Positions 1-9,872 of a DNA stretch of 36,979 bases are shown here, in pieces. A model generated the notes under the pieces. The model worked only from the letters and a program-made list of their open reading frames with translations. It was not told the origin of the DNA and ran no database searches. Position 1 is the stretch's first letter, and each line of letters opens with the position of its first letter. Both the position numbers and the translations under genes were made by a program. This DNA comes from Nocardia vinacea NBRC 16497 (GTDB lineage Bacteria; Actinomycetota; Actinomycetes; Mycobacteriales; Mycobacteriaceae): positions 1 to 36,979 of the forward strand of contig NZ_BAGN01000150.1 in NCBI RefSeq assembly GCF_000308835.1, given 5' to 3'.

Positions 1-223
1 GCCGCGGACGCCCACGCCGCGGTTCCCCGCGCTCGGCCCGCTGCGGGGCCGCACGCCGCGAACGCTCGGCCTCGAGTGCCTCGTCGTGATCTTCGTCGGT
101 GTAGCGCGGAATGACTGTGGTGTCGTCGTCGTAGTCCTCCCATGCTTGGTCGTTTCGCCGGTAACGCCGCTCAGCCTCGCGCTGACGGAAACGTTCCTCG
201 GCTCGCGCCCATCGATCCGTCAT
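1..223 (-). CDS. mltG: Endolytic murein transglycosylase MltG, N-terminal part (partial)
   Basis: The reading frame starts at an ATG on the minus strand and runs off the left edge after about 74 codons. Only the N-terminal cytoplasmic tail is visible; it is rich in Arg, Glu and Asp and looks disordered, so no catalytic domain can be checked. The call rests on position: it follows ruvX with an ATGA stop/start overlap, and mltG (yceG) follows ruvX in mycobacteria and relatives. MltG is a membrane-anchored lytic transglycosylase that cuts nascent peptidoglycan and ends glycan strands. Actinobacterial forms carry a similar long charged tail before their single membrane helix. It is presumably co-transcribed with alaS and ruvX. 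Another membrane protein cannot be excluded from the tail alone. Confidence 0.72.
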   Translation of the reverse strand, partial: MTDRWARAEERFRQREAERRYRRNDQAWEDYDDDTTVIPRYTDEDHDEALEAERSRRAAPQRAERGEPRRGRPR

Positions 224-756
224 GCACCGTCTCCGGAATCAGACGCCGCTTCGGCCGACTTCAACACCGCACTCCGTTCGTCCAACCATCCCTGCAGGAT
301 CGCTACGGCGGCCGCCTGATCGATCACCTGCCGCTGGCCACGCGCGCGAACTCCACTGTCCCGCAATGCACGTGCAGCTGACACCGTAGTCAAACGTTCG
401 TCGGAAAGTCGGATAGGCACGGGTGCTATGACTGCGCGCAAACGCTCCGCGAACGCCATCGCCGCATCGGCTGCGGTCCCCTTTTCCCCGCGCAATGTCC
501 GTGGCAGACCGACGATGACCTCGACGGCTTCGTATTCCCGCACAATTTCGGCAATTCTGGAAATGTCGCTTGCCGGTCCGGGCGCGCGCTTATTCGGCTT
601 CGCGCGCGCCACCGTTTCCACGGGCGTGGCGAGCATGCCGTCCGGGTCACTGGAGGCGACCCCGATTCGGACACTGCCGACATCGATGCCGATCCGCCTG
701 CCGCGGCCGGGATCGGTGTCGGGCGAGGGACGATGACTCTCCGAGTCGCCCATCAC
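220..756 (-). CDS. ruvX: Putative pre-16S rRNA nuclease / YqgF (RuvX) family protein
   Basis: This 178-residue protein of the YqgF/RuvX family has an RNase H-like fold. Family members are linked to maturation of the 16S rRNA 5' end; the Holliday-junction role is only by analogy to RuvC. The first strand motif, [12 protein letters not shown], is at about residues 22-33 and carries the first catalytic Asp. The second motif, [11 protein letters not shown], and the C-terminal LSDERLTT with a further acidic pair are present, so the active site looks intact. The GTG at 756 overlaps the alaS stop (GTGA), and an ATG follows one codon later; either could be used. The stop overlaps the mltG ATG, giving a translationally coupled alaS-ruvX-mltG unit. 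The N-terminal 20 residues are a polar extension. Confidence 0.93.
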   Translation of the reverse strand: MMGDSESHRPSPDTDPGRGRRIGIDVGSVRIGVASSDPDGMLATPVETVARAKPNKRAPGPASDISRIAEIVREYEAVEVIVGLPRTLRGEKGTAADAAMAFAERLRAVIAPVPIRLSDERLTTVSAARALRDSGVRARGQRQVIDQAAAVAILQGWLDERSAVLKSAEAASDSGDGA

Positions 757-3419
757 CCGGCGAGTTCGGCCACCCGGGCACGGACCGCGGCCAGACCGAC
801 TTCGATACCCGCGGGGTCCGAACCGGCGCCCTGCGCCATCTCCGGCTTGCCGCCGCCGCGACCGGAAATGCTCGGGCCGAAGCTGGCGACCAGATCGCCG
901 GCCTTGAAGCCGAGATCCTGCGCGCTCTTGTTGACCGTCACGACGAAGGGCACCTTGCCATCGGCATTGCCGAGCAGCACGACGACCGCAGGTTCGGTGC
1001 CGAACCGGCCACGGATATCGGTGGCGAGGGTGCGCAGGTCACCGGCGGTGACACCTTCGGGCGCGGCTGCGGCCACCAGCAGCACGCTGCCGACCCGCTC
1101 GGCCTCGTCCACGAACTTGGCCGCCGAGGCGAGCACCGTGGCGATCTTGGTGCGCTCGAGTTCCTTCTCGGCCACCTTCAGCCGCTCCACGAGCTGCTCG
1201 ACGCGCGCAGGCACCTCCTCCGAAGGCACCTTCAGCGAGGACGCGACACCGGCCAGCAGCGCACGCTCCTTCGCCAGATACTTGTATGAGTCCAGGCCGA
1301 CGAAGGCCTCCACACGTCGCTTACCGGAACCGATCGCCGATTCGCCGAGCACGGTGATCGGGCCGATCTGCGAGGAATGCTGTACGTGTGTACCACCGCA
1401 CAGCTCCATCGAGAACGGTCCGCCGATCTCCACCACGCGCACCTCGTCGCCATAGTTCTCGCCGAACAGCGCGAGCGCGCCCATCTGCTTGGCCTTGGGC
1501 AGATCGGTGACGAAGGTGTTCACGGGGAAGTCCGAGCCGACCGCGTCATTGGAGACGGCCTCGATATCGGCCTTCTGCTGTTCGGAGAGCTGGCCCTGCC
1601 AGTTGAAGTCGAAACGCAGATAGCCGGGCTTGTTCAGCGAACCGGCCTGCACGGCGTTCGGGCCGAGCACCTGCCGCAGCGCGGCATGCACCATATGCGT
1701 GCCGGAGTGGCCCTGGGTGGCGCCGTGGCGCCAGGCCGGATCGGCTTGGGCGAGCACGACGTCACCCTCGGTGATCTGGCCCTGTTCGACCGTGGTCTTG
1801 TGCACCCACAGCTTCTTGGCGATCTTCTGCACATCGTTGACGCGTAGTTTGAGGCCCTGCGCCGTAATGGTGCCGCGATCGGCGATTTGACCACCGGACT
1901 CCGCGTACAGCGGGCTGCGGTCCAGGATCACCTCGACGTCCTGGCCGATGGTGGCGGTCGGCACCCGGACACCGTCGGCGATCAGCGCGAGGACGTGCGC
2001 CTCGGAGGTCAGCTCGTCGAAACCGGTGAATTCCGTTGCGCCGCGGTCGACCAACTCCTTGTAGATGGACAGGTCGGCATGGCCGTGCTTGCGCGCCTGT
2101 GCGTCCTCCTTGGCCATCTTCCGCTGCTCGGCCATGAGCGAGCGGAAGCCCTCCTCGTCGACCGACAGTCCGGCCTCGGCTGCCATCTCCAGGGTCAGCT
2201 CGATCGGGAAGCCGTAGGTGTCGTGCAGTTTGAAGGCGTCCGAACCCGGAATCGTCTTGCCGCCCTTGGCCGCAACCTCATCGACGGCATCGGCGAACAG
2301 CCGGGAGCCGGTATTGAGCGTCTTGAGGAACGCGGTCTCCTCACCCACCGCGACATTCTCGATCCGCGCGAAGTCGGTGGCGAGTTCCGGATACGACGGG
2401 GACATCAGCTCGCTGACGACCTTCATGAATTCGCCGATCACCGGCTTGTCCGCGCCGAGCAACCGGGCCGAGCGCACGATCCGGCGCAGCAGGCGGCGCA
2501 GCACATAGCCACGGCCCTCATTGCCCGGGTTGACACCGTCGGCGATCAGCATGGCCGAGGTGCGGGCATGGTCGGCGATGACGCGGAAACGGCGATCGTC
2601 CTCGTGTTCGACACCGTAGGACCGGCCGGTCAACTCCTCGGCCTTATCGATGATCGGGCGCAGCAGGTCGGTCTCGTAAACGTTGTCGACGCCCTGCAGC
2701 AGCAGCGCGATGCGCTCGACGCCCATACCGGTATCGATATTCTTCTTGGGCAGCGATCCGACCGGCGGGTAGCCGAGCTTGGGGCTCTGCTCACCGCGGA
2801 TGTCCTGCATGAAGACCAGATTCCAGATCTCCAGGTAGCGGTCCTCGTCGGCGACCGGGCCGCCGTCCCTACCGTATTCGGGGCCGCGGTCGTAGTAGAT
2901 CTCCGAACACGGGCCACCCGGGCCGGGCACACCCATATCCCAGTAGTTGTCCTTGCCGTCGCGGAATTGGATCCGCTCCTTCGGGATGCCCGCGACCCGG
3001 TGCCAGATCTCGGCGGCCTCCGGGTCGGATTCGTAGGCCGTCACCCAGATCCGCTCCGGATCGAAGCCGTAGCCGCCGTCCTCCTGCGACTTGCTGATCA
3101 ACTCCCAGGCGAGGGTGATGGCGCCCTCCTTGAAGTAGTCACCGAAAGAGAAGTTGCCCGCCATCTGGAAGAAGGTGTTGTGCCGGGTGGTGACGCCGAC
3201 CTCTTCGATATCGCCGGTGCGCACGCACTTCTGCACACTGGTCGCGCGCGGGAACGGCGGCGCCTCCTGGCCCAAGAAATACGGCTTGAACTGAACCATG
3301 CCCGCGTTGACGAACAACAGGGTCGGGTCGGCCAGGATCAGCGAGGCACTGGGCACCTCGGTGTGTCCGGCACGGACAAAATGGTCCAGGAATCGCCGTC
3401 GGATCTCGTGGGTCTGCAC
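753..3419 (-). CDS. alaS: Alanyl-tRNA synthetase
   Basis: Alanine-tRNA ligase of 888 residues, the usual length for a full bacterial AlaRS. It charges tRNA-Ala in the cytoplasm. The N-terminal class II catalytic domain begins with [11 protein letters not shown] and contains the motif 2 region around [18 protein letters not shown]. The editing domain carries both zinc/editing signatures, HSGTHMVH and CGGTH, so proofreading of Ser- and Gly-tRNA-Ala should be intact. The C-terminal coiled coil and DHHA1-like domain end in a Gly-rich segment ([15 protein letters not shown]). It is the first gene of the alaS-ruvX-mltG unit. About 200 bp of non-coding DNA separate it from rarA; a TAGGCT hexamer shortly upstream of its ATG on the minus strand could be a -10 element. 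No T-box leader was seen. Confidence 0.98.
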   Translation of the reverse strand: MQTHEIRRRFLDHFVRAGHTEVPSASLILADPTLLFVNAGMVQFKPYFLGQEAPPFPRATSVQKCVRTGDIEEVGVTTRHNTFFQMAGNFSFGDYFKEGAITLAWELISKSQEDGGYGFDPERIWVTAYESDPEAAEIWHRVAGIPKERIQFRDGKDNYWDMGVPGPGGPCSEIYYDRGPEYGRDGGPVADEDRYLEIWNLVFMQDIRGEQSPKLGYPPVGSLPKKNIDTGMGVERIALLLQGVDNVYETDLLRPIIDKAEELTGRSYGVEHEDDRRFRVIADHARTSAMLIADGVNPGNEGRGYVLRRLLRRIVRSARLLGADKPVIGEFMKVVSELMSPSYPELATDFARIENVAVGEETAFLKTLNTGSRLFADAVDEVAAKGGKTIPGSDAFKLHDTYGFPIELTLEMAAEAGLSVDEEGFRSLMAEQRKMAKEDAQARKHGHADLSIYKELVDRGATEFTGFDELTSEAHVLALIADGVRVPTATIGQDVEVILDRSPLYAESGGQIADRGTITAQGLKLRVNDVQKIAKKLWVHKTTVEQGQITEGDVVLAQADPAWRHGATQGHSGTHMVHAALRQVLGPNAVQAGSLNKPGYLRFDFNWQGQLSEQQKADIEAVSNDAVGSDFPVNTFVTDLPKAKQMGALALFGENYGDEVRVVEIGGPFSMELCGGTHVQHSSQIGPITVLGESAIGSGKRRVEAFVGLDSYKYLAKERALLAGVASSLKVPSEEVPARVEQLVERLKVAEKELERTKIATVLASAAKFVDEAERVGSVLLVAAAAPEGVTAGDLRTLATDIRGRFGTEPAVVVLLGNADGKVPFVVTVNKSAQDLGFKAGDLVASFGPSISGRGGGKPEMAQGAGSDPAGIEVGLAAVRARVAELAG

Positions 3420-3517
3420 AGATATCCAGCCTACCGGTGCCCCGCATCCCCTTTTTCAGCGACCGGGTGCTGCCGCACACTTGCCGCGGCCGTCAAAGGA
3501 CCCGGGACTTCAGGGGC

Positions 3518-3539
3518 TCGGTATCCATCGCGATACCGA
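3518..3539. other. Short inverted repeat between rarA and alaS
   Basis: TCGGTATC and GATACCGA form a perfect 8-bp stem around a 6-nt loop. It lies 77-98 bp after the rarA stop and about 100 bp before the alaS start, both on the minus strand. It could be a weak rarA terminator or part of the alaS leader; no U-tract follows, so neither role is assured. The rest of 3420-3615 shows nothing recognisable. Confidence 0.35.
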
Positions 3540-3615
3540 CCTGATCAGGTATGCACCGACGCAGTCACGATAACGCCACACATGTTCGGAGAGCGGCTGG
3601 GCGCCGCGCACACCG

Positions 3616-4962
3616 TCAGCGTCCGCGGACGATTCTGCGTAGCTTCTCGACCCGGCGTTGGATATCGCGTTCGACACCGTGGTCGGTCGGGGTGTAGTAG
3701 TCGCGGCCGACGATTTCGTCGGGTGGATACTGTTGGGCCAGTACGCCGTCCGGGTCGTCGTGCGGGTATTTGTAGCCCTGGGCGTTACCGAGGGCGGCGG
3801 CTCCCGCGTAGTGGCCGTCGCGTAGATGTGCCGGGACCATACCCGCCTTGCCTGCCGAAATATCGGCGAGCGCGGCACCGAGCGCGGCAGGCACGGCACC
3901 GGATTTGGGGGCCGTGGCCAGGTGAATCGTCGCGTGGGTCAGGGTGAGCTGGGCTTCGGGCATGCCGATCAGCTGCACGACGTGTGCCGCCGCGACCGCG
4001 GTCTGCATCGCCATCGGATCGGCCATGCCGATATCCTCGCTCGCCGAAATCACCAGGCGCCGGGCGATGAAGCGAGGATCCTCGCCCGCGCTGAGCATGC
4101 GAGCCAGATAGTGCAGTGCCGCATCGACATCCGAGCCGCGAATGGATTTGATGAAGGCGCTCACCACGTCGTAGTGCTGGTCTCCGGCACGGTCGTAGCG
4201 CACGGCCGCCTTGTCCACGCTGGCCTCGACCAGATCCACATCGACGGTACCGTCCAACGAGGATTCCGCCGATGCCTCCAGCGCGGTGAGCGCCCGGCGC
4301 GCGTCACCACCCGCGATCCGCACGATGTGCTCGAGCGCGGCCTCGGTCACCGTGTACGCGCCGCCGTAACCACGCGGGTCCGCGAGCGCACGATCGAGCA
4401 CCAGCCGGATATCGGCCGCGGTGAGCGACTGCAATTGCAGTACCAGCGAGCGCGACAGCAGCGGCGAGACCACCGAGAACGACGGATTCTCGGTCGTCGC
4501 GCCGACCAGCAGTACGATCCGGTTCTCCACCGCGGCCAGCAACGCGTCCTGCTGGGTCTTGGAGAAGCGGTGCACCTCGTCGATGAACAGCACGGTCTGC
4601 TCGCCCGCGGTGAGTCGGCGGCGGGCCACATCGATGACCGCGCGCACCTCCTTCACCCCGGCCGACAAGGCCGACAGCGCCTCGAAGCGCCGACCGGTGG
4701 CCTGCGAAATCAACGACGCCAGCGTCGTCTTGCCGGTTCCCGGCGGCCCGTACAGCAGCACCGACGCCGCGCCCGAACCCTCGATCAACCGCCGCAGCGG
4801 CGAGCCGGGTCCGAGCAGATGCTGTTGGCCGACCACCTCATCCAATGTCGCGGGCCGCATCCGCACCGCCAGCGGCGCACCGGCATCGCGGCGCACCACA
4901 CTGTCGATGGAGTGTCCGGTCGGAACCTCATCGCCGGGCACGTCGAATAAGCCTTCGCTCAC
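3616..4962 (-). CDS. rarA: Replication-associated recombination protein A (RarA/MgsA AAA+ ATPase)
   Basis: A 448-residue AAA+ ATPase related to clamp loader and RuvB subunits, acting at stalled replication forks. Walker A ([11 protein letters not shown]), Walker B with DEVH box ([11 protein letters not shown]) and sensor 1 ([10 protein letters not shown]) are clear, followed by the MgsA tetramerisation region ending in the conserved [17 protein letters not shown] segment. The reading frame is open about 144 codons further upstream, but that part has no conserved sequence and overlaps the divergent phosphatase gene. I place the start at a GTG giving [10 protein letters not shown], matching the N-terminus I recall for the mycobacterial homologue Rv2559c. 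A GTG three codons earlier is also possible; no strong ribosome binding site decides. Confidence 0.95.
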   Translation of the reverse strand: MSEGLFDVPGDEVPTGHSIDSVVRRDAGAPLAVRMRPATLDEVVGQQHLLGPGSPLRRLIEGSGAASVLLYGPPGTGKTTLASLISQATGRRFEALSALSAGVKEVRAVIDVARRRLTAGEQTVLFIDEVHRFSKTQQDALLAAVENRIVLLVGATTENPSFSVVSPLLSRSLVLQLQSLTAADIRLVLDRALADPRGYGGAYTVTEAALEHIVRIAGGDARRALTALEASAESSLDGTVDVDLVEASVDKAAVRYDRAGDQHYDVVSAFIKSIRGSDVDAALHYLARMLSAGEDPRFIARRLVISASEDIGMADPMAMQTAVAAAHVVQLIGMPEAQLTLTHATIHLATAPKSGAVPAALGAALADISAGKAGMVPAHLRDGHYAGAAALGNAQGYKYPHDDPDGVLAQQYPPDEIVGRDYYTPTDHGVERDIQRRVEKLRRIVRGR

Positions 4963-5103
4963 ACCGAGCACGTTACCGAGGGGGACCGACACCTCCCCAA
5001 CGCTGCTGCGCGGAAGGTCCGGGACGGCGTCGATTTGCCTGCCGACCGTGGATCGGCTGTGATCGCAGCCGTGGCTGAAAACGTCGTCGTTCCAGATTCC
5101 GAA

Positions 5104-6726
5104 ATGTTCGCTCGACGCACTCTGCTGAAGGGTGGTGCCGCGGCGACCGTCGCCGCGATCGCGATCGCCACACCCGCCCGCGCCGAGGGACCGATATTCC
5201 GCCACGGCGTGGCCTCGGGTGATCCACTGCCGAACGGCGTGATCATCTGGACTCGGGTCACCGTCTCCGACGACGCGACGCCCGGTTCCGGCATCGGCGA
5301 ATCGGCGGCGGTGCGCTGGGAGGTGGCCGTCGATGAGCGCTTCGCCTCGGTAACCGCAGCCGGAATCGCCACGGCCACAGCGGATTCCGATCACACCGTC
5401 AAAATCGACGTGACCGATCTACAGCCCGGCAGCGCGTACTTCTACCGCTTCACCGCATTCGGCGTGCACTCCCCCATCGGGCACACCCGAACCGCGCCCG
5501 CCACCACCGCGTGGGTCGACCAACTGCGCTTCGGCGTGGTGTCCTGCTCGAATTGGGAGGCCGGATACTTCAACGCGTACCGACATCTGGCCGACCGCAC
5601 CGACCTCGACGCGATCGTGCACCTCGGCGACTACATCTACGAATACGGCCGCGGGAAATACGGCGGACGCAACGGCGCGGTGCGGACACACGAGCCCGCC
5701 AACGAAATCGTCACCCTCGCCGACTATCGCATTCGGCATGCGCAGTACAAGACCGATCCGGATCTGCGCGCGCTGCACGCGCGAGTACCGTTCATCTGCA
5801 CCTGGGATGATCACGAATTCGCGGACAATGCCTGGTCCGGCGGTGCGAACAACCACGATCCGGCCACCGAGGGCGACTGGCAGCAGCGTCGCGCCGCCTC
5901 GGCCCGCGCCTATCTCGAGTGGATGCCGGTCCGGGCGAGCAGTTCGGGGGCCGACGTCCAGATCTATCGACGGCTGCGTTTCGGCAACCTCGCCGAATTG
6001 TCCATGCTCGACCTGCGCAGCTACCGCGATCAGGAGGTCGAACCGGTCGCGGGCTGGCGCGAGGTCGACAACCCGGCGCGCACTATAACCGGCAAGGCCC
6101 AAATGGATTGGCTCACTGCCGGTTTGACGTCGGCGCCGGTGCAGTGGAAGCTCGTCGGCAATTCGGTGATGATCGCGCCGCTGATATTCCCGCCGCTGGA
6201 ACCGGCGACCACCGAGGCCATCACGACCATGATGGGTGTGCCGCGATCCGGCGTTCCGGCCAATGCCGACCAATGGGACGGCTACACCGCCGACCGTCGC
6301 ACACTGTTCCAGTCGATCACCGATCAGCAGGTGGGCGATGTCGTCTTCCTGACCGGCGATATCCACTCCTCATGGGCCGCCGACCTGCCCGTCGACCCGG
6401 CGAATTATCCGGGCGGGCCGACGGTGGGCGCGGAATTCGTGGTCCCGTCGGTGACCTCGTCGAGTCTCGGCGAGCTGCTGAAGGCGCCGCCGCGCACGGT
6501 CGCGGTCCCGGTCGAGGAGTCCGTCAAGGGGGTGAATCGGCATCTGCGGTACGTCGAGATGGAGTCGCACGGCTATGGCGTCCTGGAGGTCACCCCGGCC
6601 CAGGCGCAGATGGACTGGTTCTACGTCACCGACATAACCGATCCCGATTCCGGCGTGCGTCACGGTGCTTCGTTCGCCGTTCGTTCCGGTGGACGCGTCG
6701 AGCCACGCCCGGGACCGGTCGCCTGA
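5104..6726 (+). CDS. PhoD-type alkaline phosphatase, Tat-exported
   Basis: Secreted phosphodiesterase/phosphomonoesterase of the PhoD family, about 540 residues, acting outside the membrane on phosphate esters. The N-terminus has a twin-arginine signal ([10 protein letters not shown]), then an alanine-rich hydrophobic stretch ending ATPARAEG. The N-terminal PhoD domain ([18 protein letters not shown]) is followed by the metallophosphatase motifs [19 protein letters not shown] and LTGDIHSSW, which supply the Fe/Ca ligands. The ATG here puts the RR pair near the start as expected; in-frame GTG at 5071 or TTG at 5035 would add 11 or 23 residues and neither has a better ribosome site. It is divergent from rarA. 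It resembles the PhoD-like protein I recall as Rv2577. No PHO-box was recognised upstream. Confidence 0.92.
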   Translation: MFARRTLLKGGAAATVAAIAIATPARAEGPIFRHGVASGDPLPNGVIIWTRVTVSDDATPGSGIGESAAVRWEVAVDERFASVTAAGIATATADSDHTVKIDVTDLQPGSAYFYRFTAFGVHSPIGHTRTAPATTAWVDQLRFGVVSCSNWEAGYFNAYRHLADRTDLDAIVHLGDYIYEYGRGKYGGRNGAVRTHEPANEIVTLADYRIRHAQYKTDPDLRALHARVPFICTWDDHEFADNAWSGGANNHDPATEGDWQQRRAASARAYLEWMPVRASSSGADVQIYRRLRFGNLAELSMLDLRSYRDQEVEPVAGWREVDNPARTITGKAQMDWLTAGLTSAPVQWKLVGNSVMIAPLIFPPLEPATTEAITTMMGVPRSGVPANADQWDGYTADRRTLFQSITDQQVGDVVFLTGDIHSSWAADLPVDPANYPGGPTVGAEFVVPSVTSSSLGELLKAPPRTVAVPVEESVKGVNRHLRYVEMESHGYGVLEVTPAQAQMDWFYVTDITDPDSGVRHGASFAVRSGGRVEPRPGPVA

Positions 6727-6803
6727 TCGCTCGGGAGGGTCCGCATAGGCACGACTTGCGAGACTCCGCGCGATTCCAGGAGCAGAATTTTTCTCGCGAA
6801 GGT

Positions 6804-6830
6804 TGTCGATTTCCGTCGAGCTCGATCGTC
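6804..6830 (+). promoter_or_regulatory. Candidate ECF42-type promoter
   Basis: TGTCGA (6804-6809) and CGTC (6827-6830) are separated by 17 bp, 56 bp before the YCII/DGPF gene. As I recall, ECF42 sigma factors recognise TGTCGA at -35 and a CGA/TC-type -10 in front of DGPF genes. An alternative -10, CGATC, begins at 6823. Autoregulation by the sigma factor encoded downstream is inferred. Confidence 0.5.
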
Positions 6831-6885
6831 GGAACGAATACGACGGCCCGATCGGCGGGCCGGCGCAACCCGAAGGAGCGAGATC

Positions 6886-7233
6886 ATGAGCCAGTACCTG
6901 GTGCTGATTTACGAGGACGAGAACGCGTACGCGACCGCATCGGAGCAGGTCATGGGCGAGGTCTACCAGGCGCACGTGACCTTCCAGGAGATCGCGGGCG
7001 ACGCCCTGCAGGGCGGCAACGCCCTCCAGCCGACCGCCACCGCCACCTCCATCCGGCAGAAGGACGACGGCGATTTCACCGTGACCGATGCCCCGTTCGC
7101 CGAGGCCAAGGAGGCGCTCGGCGGCTACTACCTGATCGAGGCCGCGGATCTGGACGCCGCGATCGCAGTGGCCAAGCAGGTGCCCGCCCGATTCGGCGGC
7201 GTCGAGGTGCGCCCGATCATGACCTTCGACTAG
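6886..7233 (+). CDS. YCII-related (DGPF domain) protein linked to ECF42 sigma factor
   Basis: A 115-residue single-domain protein of the YCII/DGPF family with a ferredoxin-like alpha-beta fold. It opens with MSQYLVLIYEDE and has the characteristic GGYYLIEAADLDAAIAVAKQVP segment before a VEVRPIM end. Biochemical activity is unknown for most members; a few relatives act on small organic substrates. AAGGAG lies 7 nt before the ATG. The gene ends 4 nt before the sigma factor start, so the two are almost certainly co-transcribed and coupled. DGPF genes are the hallmark neighbours and targets of ECF42 sigma factors, so it is probably an effector or sensor of that regulon. The family call is firm; the function is open. 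Confidence 0.9.
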   Translation: MSQYLVLIYEDENAYATASEQVMGEVYQAHVTFQEIAGDALQGGNALQPTATATSIRQKDDGDFTVTDAPFAEAKEALGGYYLIEAADLDAAIAVAKQVPARFGGVEVRPIMTFD

Positions 7234-7237
7234 CCCT

Positions 7238-8491
7238 GTGCCGATCGATACCGATGCGGCTGCCGCCGTCGACCGGGCGCACCGTCGCGAGTGGGCCTTC
7301 GTGCTCGCCGCGACGGTGCGGCTGGTCCGCGATTTCGACCTCGCCGAGGAATGCGTCCAGGACGCCTACGCGCGGGCACTCACCGAGTGGGCCGCGCACG
7401 GCGTTCCCGCCAAACCCGGCGCCTGGCTGACCACCGTCGCCCGCCGCCGCGGCCTCGACCTGCTGCGCCGCGATTCGACCATGCAGCGCGCACTGCCCAT
7501 GCTGATCACCGACCAGGCCGGCGACACCGCCGATCTCGCACTCGCGGAACTGGATTCGGCATCCGCCATTCCCGACGACCGGTTGCGTCTGATCAGCACC
7601 TGCTGCCACCCGGCGCTGGCCCGCGAGGCCCGGGTTGCGCTGACCCTGCGTCTGGTCTGCGGTGTCACCACCGCCGAAGTCGCCCGCGCCTTCCTCACCA
7701 GCGAATCGACCATGGCGGCCCGAATTACGCGCGCCAAGAAGAAGATCGCGGTGGCGCGCATTCCGTATCGGGTGCCGTCGGTGCGTGAACTCCCGGACCG
7801 GCTCGATGCCATCTGCGCGGTCATCCATCTGCTGTTCACCACCGGTCACACCGCGCCGTCGGGTGACGCGCTTGTTCGTGCCGATCTCGTCGAACGGGCG
7901 CTCCAACTTGCACGAATGATGCATGCGCTCGTCCCTGACGACCCTTCCGTCACCGGCCTCCTGGCCCTGATCCTGCTCACCGACGCGCGGCGCGCCGCCC
8001 GCGTGGATGCCGAAGGGCGCCTGTGCACTCTCGAACACCAAGACCGCTCCCGCTGGGATCACGCGGCCATCGCCGAGGGTATTACCTTGGTGAAAACCGC
8101 TCTGCCACATACGGATCGGTACACCCTGCAGGCCGCCATCGCCGCCGTCCACGACGAGGCACTGTCCTGGGCGGAAACCGACTGGCGTGAGATCACCGGC
8201 CTGTACGTACTCCTGCTCCGAATCTGGCCCGCGCCAGTGGCGCGCCTCAATCACGCGGTAGCAGTGGGCCTTTCCGGCAATCCGACACGAGCGCTCGCCC
8301 TACTCGACGCTCTCGCCGCCGAACCGTCCCTCGCCACCTACGGCTACCTCGAAGCCTCCCGCGCGGCCTTTCTCACCCAATTGGGCCGCACCACCGAAGC
8401 CGCCCGAGCCTATGAATCGGCGCTACTCCTAACCGAAAACACCATGGAACGAGCCCACCTCGAATCCCGCCTATCCGACCTCACGGCCTGA
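7238..8491 (+). CDS. ECF42-group RNA polymerase sigma factor with long C-terminal TPR-like extension
   Basis: A 417-residue sigma-70 family factor, about twice the length of a plain ECF sigma. Region 2 is at about residues 10-80, including RDFDLAEECVQDAYARAL and the WLTTVARRRGLDLLRR segment that contacts -10 DNA. Region 4 is near residues 128-170 (LRLVCGVTTAEVARAFLTSESTMAARITRAKKKI). The remaining 240 residues form an alpha-helical extension with TPR-like pairs near the end (AALAAEPSLATYGYLEASRAA), typical of ECF42, where the extension is needed for activity instead of an anti-sigma factor. No anti-sigma gene is nearby, which fits. The start is a GTG 4 nt after the upstream stop. It ends 18 bp from a convergent gene. 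Confidence 0.93.
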   Translation: MPIDTDAAAAVDRAHRREWAFVLAATVRLVRDFDLAEECVQDAYARALTEWAAHGVPAKPGAWLTTVARRRGLDLLRRDSTMQRALPMLITDQAGDTADLALAELDSASAIPDDRLRLISTCCHPALAREARVALTLRLVCGVTTAEVARAFLTSESTMAARITRAKKKIAVARIPYRVPSVRELPDRLDAICAVIHLLFTTGHTAPSGDALVRADLVERALQLARMMHALVPDDPSVTGLLALILLTDARRAARVDAEGRLCTLEHQDRSRWDHAAIAEGITLVKTALPHTDRYTLQAAIAAVHDEALSWAETDWREITGLYVLLLRIWPAPVARLNHAVAVGLSGNPTRALALLDALAAEPSLATYGYLEASRAAFLTQLGRTTEAARAYESALLLTENTMERAHLESRLSDLTA

Positions 8492-8509
8492 CGCAGCCGA
8501 GTAGGAGCG

Positions 8510-9679
8510 CTATTCCGACCAGCGCTCTTCGAGCATCGCCGACACATCCTCGGCGAAATCCCCGACCGCGTCGTCGCCGGTGCAGCGCGCGTCCTCCGCC
8601 AGGGCGGCCCAGCGGTTGATCAGGGCTTCCGAGCGCGGAACGGAGAGGCCGTGTTCGCGGGCGGCGGCGATGCGGGTGTGGTCGGCCGGCAGGAACCAGT
8701 AGGTGGTGAGCCAGACCCAGATGAGACGGGCTTCCAGGATACGTTCGGCGAGTACGGCATCGTCGGCCAGGGCGGGCCAGACGCCGACGACCTCGGCGCG
8801 CCATGCTTCGACCATTTGCTTGGCGCGCTCGCGGGACAGTTCGAAGTCGCACAGGCAGCCGGGGAAGGAGACCAGCGCGTAGGCGATGTCGAGGGTGGCG
8901 TCGCGATAGCCACCCCATTCGTAGTCGAGGAAACGTGCGCCCTCTTCGTTGAGGATGACGTTGTCCGGGCACAGGTCCGAGGGGCTGAATGCACGGAAGC
9001 GACCCGCGGAGAACAGGCGATTGCCTCGAACGATCCGCTCGGCGATCTCACCGGGAACCTCGATGCCGAGTTCGCGCTGCAGCATGCCGGGCACCTCGGA
9101 GATGGCGGCCTCGGCCTGTTGCGCGATGCCGTCGACCCGGTGCACCACGTCCACCCGGCGCAGCAGCGCGACGAAATCCGCTTCGCGCCCGACGGTTGCC
9201 GCATGCATCCGACCCAGCGCCTGCGCGAACGCCATGAGCCCGTTGCGCGTCGCCGGTTCCGCACCGGATTGCAGCACCTGTGTCATCCGGGCGTTCTCCC
9301 CGAGATCACTCAGGACGAGCAGCCGATCCGGGAGGCTGTGCGCGATCACGTATGCGCCGGGCCGCTGTTCGCGGCTGAGCGCGGTGGTGAACTGATACGA
9401 CACGGCCTCGCGTAGAAACGCGGAGTCGATGCTGGCGACGCCGGGCGCTAGACCACCCGTCGTGCGGTCCGCCGCGGATCCGCGAACCTGCTTGACGATG
9501 AGCGTCCGGGGCAGGGAGAAGGCGTTCTCTGAAACACGCACGCGTAGGACCGTCGTCCTACCACTACCGCTGAGTTCCATCGGATCGCTCAGCTTTACCG
9601 GAGCACCCATTCGCTTTGTGAGCAACTGCTGTGCTGCGGACACGACTTCGGCGGCGCGTTCGGCCAATAGTGCGGTCAT
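8510..9679 (-). CDS. Aminoglycoside phosphotransferase (APH)-like kinase, substrate unknown
   Basis: A 389-residue protein of the APH/choline kinase-like superfamily. The N-lobe has the ATP-contacting VLRVRV...RTLIVKQVRG strands with the conserved Lys. The catalytic loop reads FSPSDLCPDNVI and the metal-binding loop reads FLDYEWGGYRD. The usual HGD before the catalytic Asp is replaced by PSD; the catalytic Asp, the loop Asn and the second Asp are kept, and SPSD variants occur in this superfamily, so it is probably active. Members phosphorylate antibiotics, sugars, amino sugars or choline-like compounds; nothing here identifies the substrate, and resistance should not be assumed. It starts at an ATG and is divergent from the proline/glycine-rich membrane protein gene. 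Confidence 0.8.
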   Translation of the reverse strand: MTALLAERAAEVVSAAQQLLTKRMGAPVKLSDPMELSGSGRTTVLRVRVSENAFSLPRTLIVKQVRGSAADRTTGGLAPGVASIDSAFLREAVSYQFTTALSREQRPGAYVIAHSLPDRLLVLSDLGENARMTQVLQSGAEPATRNGLMAFAQALGRMHAATVGREADFVALLRRVDVVHRVDGIAQQAEAAISEVPGMLQRELGIEVPGEIAERIVRGNRLFSAGRFRAFSPSDLCPDNVILNEEGARFLDYEWGGYRDATLDIAYALVSFPGCLCDFELSRERAKQMVEAWRAEVVGVWPALADDAVLAERILEARLIWVWLTTYWFLPADHTRIAAAREHGLSVPRSEALINRWAALAEDARCTGDDAVGDFAEDVSAMLEERWSE

Positions 9680-9785
9680 CGCTAATCAAGCTACTCGCAC
9701 CGGGTCACTTCTAGCGAGCGGTTACACAACCTTTCCGCGTCGTTCGGCGTGTCTGCGTCAAGGTTGCGGAACGGGCGCTGGTTGC

Positions 9786-9817
9786 TTGACACCATTGCGG
9801 CTGTCCGGTTTTCTCAT
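9786..9817 (+). promoter_or_regulatory. Possible sigma-70 promoter for the proline/glycine-rich membrane protein gene
   Basis: A perfect TTGACA (9786-9791) lies 80 bp before the ATG at 9873. The region about 17-20 bp downstream is T-rich (TTTTCTCAT) but has no good TANNNT hexamer, so the -10 is poorly defined. Confidence 0.35.
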
Positions 9818-9872
9818 CGTCAACTGCCGTGCGCCACACCGCAAACCAGTTGCGTCGAAAGGTCTGCAGACA

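Noticed and set aside
3420..3615. T-box riboswitch before alaS
   Set aside because: No T-box sequence or specifier stem was found, only a short 8-bp hairpin.
4963..5394. 144-codon upstream extension of rarA
   Set aside because: It has no conserved sequence, would run through the 5' end of the divergent phosphatase gene, and family length matches the shorter start.
8510..9679. Aminoglycoside resistance gene
   Set aside because: Only the broad APH-like fold is seen, with a variant catalytic loop; nothing indicates an antibiotic substrate.
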